A stretch of 64,000 bases of DNA from Sequoia sempervirens (lineage: Eukaryota; Streptophyta; Pinopsida; Cupressales; Cupressaceae), in assembly GCA_007258455.2 (NCBI GenBank), contig VDFB02358134.1:210425394-210489393 (forward strand), read 5' to 3'. Both the position numbers and the translations under genes were made by a program. Shown piece after piece: positions 55,413 through 64,000 of the stretch; position 1 is the first letter of the stretch, and each line of letters opens with the position of its first letter. The notes under the pieces were generated by a model that was not told where the DNA came from, ran no database searches, and saw only the letters and a program-made list of their open reading frames with translations.

Positions 55413-56290
55413 TTGGAATTAGTACATGCATATTCTTTTGGTCTTACAAGGGTGAGAATTCTACAAGGGGAAAGGTACTTGATACATCAAGGATTTAGTA
55501 AGGGCTCCACAGATAGTAATCTTTACTTTAAAATTGAGGAAGAAAAAATCTTGATAGTAGTTGTATATGTGGATGATATTATATTTGGTGGAAATGAGGC
55601 TATGTGTAAGAAGTTTGTAGAAGAAATGCAGAAAGAGTTTGAGATTTCAATGATTGGGGAGATGAATTTCTTTCTTGGGCTATAAATCAATCAAATAGAT
55701 AAAGTAATTTTCATTTCACAATCTAAATATGTCAAAGAGATGTTGAAGAAGTTTGGAATGGATGTCTCCAAACTGGTATGTACTCCTATAGTGGTTGGTT
55801 GTAAATTAAACAAATATGATGATTCACCTAAGGCTGATTAAAGCAAGTATAGATCTATGATTGGTGGACTATTGTATTTGACTACTAATATATCAAATAT
55901 CATGCATGCAATTTTTCTTATGGCTAGATTTTAAGAAGATCCTAAAGAAACACATGTTGCAGTAGCGAAGAGAATATTTAGATATTTAAGAGGCATCTCA
56001 GATTATGGCTTATGGTATCATAAGGCTATTGATTTCACATAAAATGCTTATACATATTTAGGTTGAGCCAGTAGTGTTGATGACAGGAAAAGTACAAGTA
56101 GTGGTGCATTCTTTCTTGGATGTAGATTGGTGTCATGGTTGAGTAAGAAACATGATTCAATTTCGTTATCTACTACAGAGGCTGAGTATATTGCAATTGC
56201 ATCATGTTGTACATAGGTATTATGGATGATACAACCATTGAAGGACATCAAAATTATATATGATGAATCTATATCTAATTGAAAGGTGGA
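55413..56290 (+). pseudogene. Copia reverse transcriptase C-half and RNase H remnant
   Basis: QGFSKGSTDSNLYFK, then VVYVDDIIFGG (the RT catalytic YVDD), then NFFLGL, SKYVKEMLKKFGMD, SKYRSMIGGLLYLT, RKSTSSGAFFLGCRLVSW and STTEAEYIAIASC are the ordered copia RT and RNase H blocks. In-frame stops lie after FFLGL and at several later points. The element stops near 56290, where hairpin repeat copy 4 begins, and its 3' LTR is not there. Confidence 0.9.
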
Positions 56291-56329
56291 AAATTGCCAT
56301 TGCTTATGGTTTAGGACATAGAACAACAA

Positions 56330-58060
56330 TCTTTTACACTCTCATTCAAGGAAACCCTAGAGATCTTAATCCAAGGATGAATTAGGGGAAAAAGATATTG
56401 CAATAGGGATTCCCTAAGGTATGATTGGTGACTAAAGAGGGTTCACCACCAAGCTAGGGCTTGGAAAGACAAGAGATGAATGAATCATGCAAAGTACCAT
56501 GTAAAACCTAACTAAATGACCTAGGAAATGAAACTGAAATCTAGAATAAAAGGATGAGATCAAAAAAAGCTCCAAAACCCTAAAAACTTGTTTGATTCCC
56601 ACTGGGACTCATACACCAATCTGGGCAATTTAGTCCTAGACTAGGGTTTTTGTGCCAAAACTAGAATATGTCAGTGTATGATTTGAATCTCCTGAAACCT
56701 AAAAAAATTATTGTACTGGGACTCATACATCACAAGTGGTGTATCATTCCCACTCTTCTTTTTCAAAGGGAAAGGACCTAATTCTACTCTCTTATCTCTA
56801 CTTTTCCTTCCACAATTTATTTCTAGATCCGAAACCCTAATTTGCTTGTGGGTGACTTTTTGTGAAAATGACAACCTTATGACAACTTGATGACTTTCTT
56901 CAACCTTGAAACCTAATCTTCAAAGGATCTTCAAGCTCCAAGACACCTAGATCTAGAATCACATGTAGAGAGAGAAAATATTGTTGGTTGTTAGAAAATA
57001 GGGGTTTGCCTTGGTCAAACCCCATTTAGGTAATTAAACAAAATGATGAAATAATGAAATAAGGACATGAAACATGAAACATGAGATGATAAGACCTTTA
57101 ATGATGTCTTTTGATGTAAACCAACAATCTAACATCAAGTGGCCATGCAAAATGTAGATATAGATCTTGAAATGAGTGTAGAACAATGCTTAGTCTTGGA
57201 TCTTGAATGCTACATCACAACACTAGCTCAACAAAATGCTTGATGCTTGAGGATCTTGACATGATGATGGATCTTGAATTGCTGCAACAAATAAAGAAGA
57301 ATTATGCCTTTGAATGCCTTAGAAATGCTCTTTTAAACTATATTTGATGCTCTTTTGAAGTCTTGGAATGCTTAACTCTTGAGTGCTTAGAATTATATCA
57401 TTAATGCTTAGTGAATTATGATTCAGGACCTTGTTTATATAGGAAATCCATCTAATATCCCATTTATTATATCCTAGAGGCCGACATTCATGAAATTTGA
57501 ACGTAAAACCTAGATTTCCCACTCAAAACCCCAAAAAGGGCCCAAATGGGATGCATACACCACTTGTGGCATATATATCCCATCTAGATGGGACTCATAT
57601 GCCTAAGGTAGGACACATATGGGTCCCACCTAGCCTTTTTAGCTTGAGAAAATGTTTGGGGAGTTGAGAAATTACTTGTATATTTGATGCCTATGTTCCG
57701 ATTTAAGTTGAAATAAGCCTCAAGATGCATAATGTAGGGTCCAATGGGCTTATTAATGATGATATAAAGGTCATAAATGCAAGAGGGCTCAAAAATCAAT
57801 GTGAAGGTATAAATAAATACACTTTACAACATTAGATTAAGGAAAAATTGGGTCTATTTAGCTTAAAAGAGCCCTAAATCCAATGTGAATGTGGAAAACA
57901 CATTACAACACTAGATGACGATGACATAGGTCCATTTGAATGTTAATCATTCCCATATTAAGTCATAAATTAGGTTTATTTAGTTCACAAGGGCCCAAAC
58001 AATTGTGAAAATGTAAGAAACAACATTTTTTGACACTACATTTAGCTACCACTTTAGTGA
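56330..58060. repeat. Dispersed hairpin-bearing repeat, copy 4
   Basis: The order is as in copy 2. Dyads lie at 56603-56638, 56718-56752, 57547-57582 and 57589-57628. The GGTCAAACCCCATTTAGG block is at about 57015-57035. A TATATAA-type box on the minus strand lies near 57434-57440, between the dyad pairs. A tail with repeated AATGTGAA and ACACTTTACAACA words follows at 57800-58040. The dyad arms read CATACACC/GGTGTATG-like where copy 2 has CATTCACC/GGTGAATG-like. Confidence 0.65.
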
Positions 58061-59819
58061 GAGGATGAACTTGCTTCAAACTCGCACTAAAGTAGACATT
58101 CAAGAGGGGTCCAAGTGTACCAATGCAGATGGTATAGGATAAAAAAGATTAAGGATGTGTTCAAGCCCCCAAGATTGAGGATCCTACATCAAACAGACAT
58201 AAGCAAAAAAGGACACACACAAGGTGTGTGATATGTAGTAGCAAGACAAGATACACAAACATACAATGCCAATAACTAAAAGAAAGAAAAATAAGAAAAA
58301 ACAAAAAGAGGTGGATCAAGATGTGACCATTTGTCCATCGCAATGTGGGTCAAGTCTAAGCTATTTTTTGAAAAATGCACACTCACTCTAAGGCAACAAA
58401 ACTTCAGGCTATCTATTGGGTGAGTATCCAAAATGTGAGACACATACACATGTGGCCAGTATGTGCTCACACAAACAAGCAAGTGGCTATGGGAAAGTCA
58501 TGCCTCAGTTTGGCTTCCCATCCAACCAGACCAAAGTTATACCTCCTAATAACTTTGACAAGGTTCCACACAACAATGAACTATGAGCTTCATGAGGAAA
58601 GCAAAGCTTCGTATGCTTGATACTCATGAACAAAAAAGATGGCTCCATAGGCATGCACAGTGTATTATGCAAGGTGGCAATATAACTGAAAATGTAAACA
58701 AAAAAATAGTGTAAGGTATGTTTAAAGGAATTTTTCTTAGTTCGTGTAAGGTTTCTTCTTAGGGAACATTGTGCCTAATGTCTCCAAGAGAGGACAATTC
58801 AAAGAAATATCATGCTCTCGGAGGATATCACATCCAATGACACCACTAAGAAAAGGATGCATTGCAAGAATAAAGAAAATTGTATAGTGAAAATGAGTGC
58901 CAATGTATGCCTCCACTTTAAAGCGGTTCCTAACACCATTGTTGTGAACAATTGCTTTAAAGTAGAAGAAGACATGAGAGATTACTTAGAAAGCCTTTTG
59001 CCAAGTCATATGTTTCCAATAAGCTATGTCATGAAAAGGGGTTGCCTCCCAAAACTTAGTATGTCACATGTGAGCCAACTTAAGGAATGCCATCCACATC
59101 CTAAGCTTCCTCAAATATATACATGAAAGGTGATCAAATATCAAAAAGAGATAATGAAAATTGAAATACAAGAACAAGGGTACCTAACCCTTTTCCCCCA
59201 CTTAGTGCAAGACAAGGATGAGTTGAGATGATTGATGAGAAACATGAAAAATTGGTATCAATTATAGGAACTAGGTGTTGCAACACAAGGAAGTGCATCA
59301 AAACCCTTAAGATGTTTAATTTGATTGCTCTGAGTCTTACATTCATTAGTAGAAGACCATGAACTCTATGACATGCACAAAATGAACTCTTGTAAAATTT
59401 ATTTCTTGTTCTTGGAAGGAGAGATATCAAAAGCTCTTGGAGGAGCCTCAACAAGATACCCTCTTGATCAATAGTAGAAGATGTTCCTTTATTTTGCAAC
59501 AAAGATATCTCTTGTTGAGTATAAGGTGTCATGCCTACACAAGAATCTTTAGACTATGATATTTTGTACTATTCCTTAAAGGAAGGTGTAAAATATAATG
59601 AATTCTACTATTTAGTTTTTTGTGTGATGACATTGATATTAAGCAAAAATTTATTTTTTTCTTTCGTTTCTTGCAAAGGATAATAATTAAGACCGCTAGT
59701 GTCTATCAGTTCAGGATGCACTAATGTCAAAGTTGGCTTAAAAGGATGTTTATTAATAGAGTTGATATTAAGTGAGGGCTTGTTTGTTTGTCTTGAGGGA
59801 TAGTAACCAAGATCACTAG
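58061..59819. other. Unassigned DNA next to a gypsy relic
   Basis: The right part may be the continuation of the minus-strand gypsy relic, but I recognise no RT motif. Open frames at 58812-59126 (+) and 59134-59532 (-) match nothing I know. Confidence 0.35.
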
Positions 59820-61139
59820 TCTTTTCTTACGTGTGAGGCTCTTTAGGGATATGGATACCTTGTTCTTTAGCACCACATACTTTTCCAATATATCCAAGTT
59901 GTTTTATAAGTTCATAACCTCTTCCATAAAGATTTTTCTTTTTGTTTGGATTTGGTGGTTGTTGATACTCTATCTCATCAAATTGTCTCATATAATTTAC
60001 TTATTCTTCTAAAGTGGTTGAGGTGGATGCTTTCGAAGGGTCTTTTGAATCTTTTGTTGACATTACCACTTTTTATTTCCCCTTTTCAGAGTCTTTGTCT
60101 ATGATCGTGTATTATCTCGTGAATGATGTGAAATCTAAGAAACCCCAATCATCTTCTAATAGCTTTCTGATTTCCTAAATATGTTTTTCTTGTTGCTCTT
60201 CTTTCATAAGTTCTATGTTTAAAGTTGGAATTAATGTGCTCAAAGGACTTGTCATTCCTTTTTCGGCTTGTAAGAAACTTTCAAGTTCGGGGTCTATTTC
60301 AACTTGGTATAATTCATTTTTATAGAAATAATTCATGATACAATGAAGAGTTGAAGACACCACATGCATCTCATGAATCCAAGGTCTTCCTAAAAGAAGA
60401 TTTTATGAAAGATCATGAGGAATAACATGAATAGGATTTTTTAAGGTATCCTTTCCAATTGTAATAGGAAAAGTAATCACACCAGGTGGTTTCTTTCCTA
60501 CATTTTCAAATCCTTGAATCAACAATGCTTTTAGGTGAAATTCTTGATTTGTCCATGCCAAGTGTATCCAAAATCCTCACACTACGAATGTTAAGGGAAA
60601 AGTTGTTGTCAACAAGGGTTCTTTTTATTGCTACCTTATTATAGATGGCTATTATCATGAAGGCATCATTTTTCTTTCTCATTTCCAAGGAGCAGAGCTC
60701 ATGTTGATGAAAAGTAATGTCTACATTGTTTGGTGTTATAGCTTGAATTTGGGTTGCAACATCGTTTGATTGTGCATTAAGAGAGGTAGGAACTTGTTGT
60801 AAAGCACTTTGAATCATATTCTGATAATGAGAGGAGGATTGAATAAGGTCCCATAATGATATCTTATCATGAGTATTCTTTAGTTGTACAACAATATCAT
60901 ACTCCTTTCCACTTTGTGGAGGAAAATGGGGAGAACCTAGTAAGATAGTGTTAGGCAATGGGAGGGATGTTAAAGGTGTTTGTTTTGGTTGCAGATTGTT
61001 TCTAGTTTTATATGTATGAGCAACAATATTATAACTTGGTTGTTGTGAAACATTATTCTTAAGTGAGTAAAGGATGAGTTCAGTTTTGTTTTGAGTTTGA
61101 GGTTTGCGTGAAGGCGGTGTTGCAAGTATGAGAAAGTTT
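59820..61139 (-). pseudogene. Ty3/gypsy protease and G-patch remnant
   Basis: Reading from 61139 downward, a Pro/Thr/Gln-rich linker is followed by KISLWDLIQSSSHYQNMI, a block that precedes the protease in plant gypsy polyproteins as I recall them. Next come RTLVDNNFSLNIRSVRIL (protease flap side, with the catalytic DNG/DTG changed to DNN), LLLGRPWIHEMHVVSSTLH near 60360-60400, and GRGYELIKQLGYIGK then EQGIHIP near 59850-59945, a degenerate G-patch. Stops occur between blocks. The 5' side continues beyond the solo LTR at 62619-63770. Confidence 0.75.
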
Positions 61140-61144
61140 GGTGG

Positions 61145-62613
61145 TGTTGTCATTAATGTTGTCATTGATGTCAACATAGTTCAGAATGTTGTAGATTGTG
61201 CATGCATAGTTGAGATGTTGTGAGTAGATGGAGCTATCCTTATGATGTTGTAGATGTGCTAAAATGATGAGTTACCAAGTTATTTTGAGAAAATTAATAA
61301 AGAGTGAAGTCAAAGTTGTGTATGTGTTTAGAATTTTCTCTAGTTTGTGTTCTGTGTTTCTTCTATGTTGATCCTATGCTTGTGCGGATCTAAAGGGTTG
61401 TTGTTGGAAATTTTTTGGTGTCATCTCTTGATTCTTAGCTTTTGGTTTGATGGAGTGTGAAAGTTGTGTTCACCAATGTGTGAACTGGTTTGATAGAATT
61501 GCTTGTCTGTGGACTAGGAGAAATGTTTCTGCTCTACAGTCCTTTTTTCAAGTCTTGTGGATCTGGAATATGTATTGTGATAATTTTCTCTGGGTTTTGG
61601 CAGAGATGTTCTTGGTTTGGTACTCCAGAAGTTGAGTTTTATAGTTGTTGTATATGTTTGCATAGTCCAGATGGACTGATGGAAGGTGTTCTGTGTTCTA
61701 AGGTTATTGCACTTGCTACAAATGTATCTAAAGGTATCTAAGATATGTTATAGTGATTGGTGAAGTGTGTTATGTCATCCAAGTGTTATCTTCATGTTGG
61801 GAAGCATGTAATTCAATGTTCATTTGTTTTTTCATTAGGTTTGGCCGACCTCATGTTTACACTTCATATCAAGAATTAAAATTTAATTAAGAGAGCATGT
61901 GGTTGTTCCAAGATGTTTCTTTTGGTCTTGGTTAAGTAGTTAATTGGTCCACTCTCATTCCTTTCCACCATGGGAATGTTGAGTTTCTAACCTAATTTGA
62001 CTTTATGAAATGAATTGTATGTGGTCGACCTTGGAGAAATTTTGTAAGGTTGAAGAGGGTATAAATACAAGTTGATTTGCAAAGGATTAACTCATACAAA
62101 GTAATGAAGTAAGCCACAAGTGAAGAGAAGATTTGTGTGAAAGTGAGTTGAGGCAACAGTACTTTATTGTGTTAGATTCCTAAAAGCAGTGAGTTGAAGG
62201 TTTCTACAATCTTCTAATCCAGGCTATAGGTTTGTGTAAATTGTTGTGGTGGATCTTTTTGTTATCTTTTGTATCTATAGGTAGTGAGCCTCCCTATTGG
62301 ACAATGAGTCCTTTCTGTGGGTAGTGAGCCTTTATATTCCGGCAATGAACCCTTGGTAGTGATCCTCTTGTATTCAGTTTTTCTATCACTTTATATTGTG
62401 AGTTAATCCTCATCGTGGTTTTTCCCTTATTAGGTTTTCCATGTAAAATCTAGTGTTCATTGTGTTGATTTTTCTTTCTATTATTTGCATTTCATGTTCA
62501 TACTTAATAATAAAATAGTGTCGTTGTAAAGTTGATAAGTGTTTGAGGTTTTTTATTTGAATTTGTTGACAACTGATTCGCCCCCCCTCTCAGTTGTCCT
62601 ATTCCTTTTAACA
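61145..62613 (+). mobile_element. Solo copia LTR (1469 bp) with TSD
   Basis: It begins TGTTGTCATTAATG and ends TTTTAACA. The target-site duplication is GGTGG at 61140-61144 and 62614-62618. It is homologous to the LTR at 51043-53743 without the palindrome. TATAAATA at 62060-62067 is its likely promoter. No interior or second LTR is present, so the body was removed by LTR-LTR recombination. It split an older gypsy-type minus-strand relic. Confidence 0.9.
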
Positions 62614-62618
62614 GGTGG

Positions 62619-63770
62619 GTAAAGGATAAGTTGAGGTTGAATAATATTAACTTCCCTTAGTGAAGGAGAGTCTAATTCCACTTTGTCATATTCATCTAAG
62701 GAAGCCTTATTACTACTATTTGAAAGACATGTGTGAATGTTCTCATTTTCTTCCACCATGATATATTCCCTAGGAGGAGAGTTTTAGGAGAACTACATGC
62801 TAGATGTTCATGAAATTCACAAGTTGGTTCTTCTAAAATGACTTCATCACAAGCGAGGGACTAACCAATGGTTAGATTTTCTTGTTTATCAATAGTGGGG
62901 ATATTAGGAGAATGTTCTATTTGATTGTTATGATTGTTCATGACTTTATCCTTTTCCTCTAAGGTCTCATTCTCTTATGCCATACTATCTACCCTAGTAT
63001 GGGAGATTTAAAGATTTTTATCATATTCCATGTTTATATTTTGTAAAGTAGCTTCATCAAAAATAGGGGAGGTATCAAGAGAAGACAACTATGATTTTCA
63101 TGCTTACCAAATAGATCTTTCCAAATTGTAGGAGCATTAGGGAAGGGATGAACAAGATTCTCATGACTCTCAATAAGTGCATATTCTAACACCAAAGTAC
63201 CTTCTTTTAATTGAGGAGGGATTTCAAGAGAAGGACAAATTTGATTGTTATGTTTATCTATGATTTCAACCTCTTTCACTAAAAATTCTCACAAGCAAGG
63301 GATGAATGGAGACTAGGTAGGGTGATGTTTAGAAATGTGTCTATGATCTCATCTTCTTGTGTCAATATCTTCCCAAGAGGGATAAGAGAGACAATCAAGA
63401 CTTTTACGATTCTCAATGATTGTATCTTCTTTCACCAAGATACCTTCATCACTAGTATGAGAGATATTGGGAGAAGAACAATTATGGTTTTCATGATTGT
63501 CTGTGCTTGTATCTTCTTATATCATATAATCCTCACCAATGGGAGAGATAATAGGGTTTGAGATAGGAAATGTAATATTAAGGATTGTGTCAATGATTTG
63601 ATCTGCTTGCTCTAAGATGTTCTCATAACTATGAAAGATAGTAGAAGTATGACTAACTTGTTTCTTAATGACCTCATTATTGTACTCTAAATCGAACTCA
63701 TAAGAGGAGATGTACTTATGAAATCCATTTTTAACCATATAAATACCACATTGCTTAAAAGAAAACATGC
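62619..63770 (-). pseudogene. Acidic repetitive 5' part of the split gypsy ORF
   Basis: The minus strand holds a series of frames broken by stops. They repeat a unit of about 35-45 residues, seen as NHENHNCSSPNISHTSDEGI, KHNNQICPSLEIPPQLKEGT and NHNNQIEHSPNIPTIDKQE. The product would be acidic and Asn/His-rich. The last frame (QPQLILYPP) runs in phase to the target site of the solo LTR and resumes beyond it in the frame that leads to the protease. I know no family for the repeats. Confidence 0.5.
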
Positions 63771-64000
63771 TAGCATAAAAAAAAGTAAGCTATCTAAAGT
63801 ATACATTGTTTTAAGTAAAGTGCAATGCAATGACCTAAAGTGAAATGTGAATGCAATTTTCAGATTCAAAACAAGGTAATTTGTTGATGACTATGAAGTA
63901 ATATGAAAATGAAAGCTTGCAAATGTAAATTTGAAATTAAGAAATTTCATTCCAGAACCAAATTAAGCTAGATCTTTTGATATACATCTAACAAAAACTC
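63771..64000. other. Window edge, unassigned
   Basis: Nothing recognisable. The sequence is AT-rich and the gypsy relic may continue beyond the window. Confidence 0.3.

Noticed and set aside
1..64000. CRISPR arrays, bacterial operons, rRNA and tRNA genes
   Set aside because: The regular repeats present (30, 94 and 104 bp) are head-to-tail satellites without spacers, and I saw no tRNA or rRNA core sequence. Primer-binding sites explain the short tRNA-like matches.

Overview
The window looks like nuclear DNA of a large-genome seed plant, most likely a gymnosperm such as a conifer. That is an inference from AT-rich sequence dominated by nested, decaying Ty1/copia and Ty3/gypsy LTR retrotransposons, with one intact intron-containing gene in 64 kb. 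I see no rRNA, tRNA, CRISPR or bacterial-style feature.

The gene is at 40990-47763 (+): two exons, one 138-bp phase-0 intron, predicted product about 2211 aa. It joins a long N-terminal region with a beta-propeller-like stretch, a GBP/VLIG-type large GTPase domain (P-loop and DxxG in exon 1, rest in exon 2), a Cys/His-rich region of about 400 residues with at least five recurring H-x3-H-x-C-x4-H-x-C-x3-C units, and a C-terminal von Willebrand A domain with a complete MIDAS. This is the best candidate for an undescribed system.

Layout. 1-3150: unassigned DNA and copy 1 of a dispersed hairpin-bearing repeat. 3175-4443: copia-type LTR with PBS and a coiled-coil ORF relic (-). 5030-10013: decayed copia element (-) carrying an unexplained insert with exon-like segments. 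11380-13850: second copy of that insert, itself hit by a complete 1.24-kb TRIM-like element (12318-13559, TSD CTAAG). 13851-28821: complete 15.0-kb LTR element (-) with 1.35-kb LTRs, TSD CTAAT, PBS and polypurine tract, but no recognisable RT or integrase. Its interior holds a G-patch ORF, a 2.5-kb tandem duplication, strongly purine-biased DNA, a GC-rich island and 30-bp minisatellites. 29390-31480: hairpin repeat copy 2. 34069-34780: start of a gypsy-type LTR behind a polypurine tract. 34781-37813: fold-back structure with arms of about 1 kb. 38220-39950: decayed copia (+). 40990-47763: the gene. 50200-51000: hairpin repeat copy 3. 51043-56290: copia relic (+) whose LTR holds a nearly perfect 1.07-kb palindrome. 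56330-58060: hairpin repeat copy 4. 59820-63770: gypsy protease/G-patch relic (-) split by a solo LTR (61145-62613, TSD GGTGG).

The retroelements work as nested parasites, not as a pathway: the order of insertion can be read from target-site duplications (copia-like host, then TRIM and 15-kb element; gypsy relic, then solo LTR; copia LTR, then palindrome). Boundaries marked approximate were judged by eye. No alignment or database search was run.
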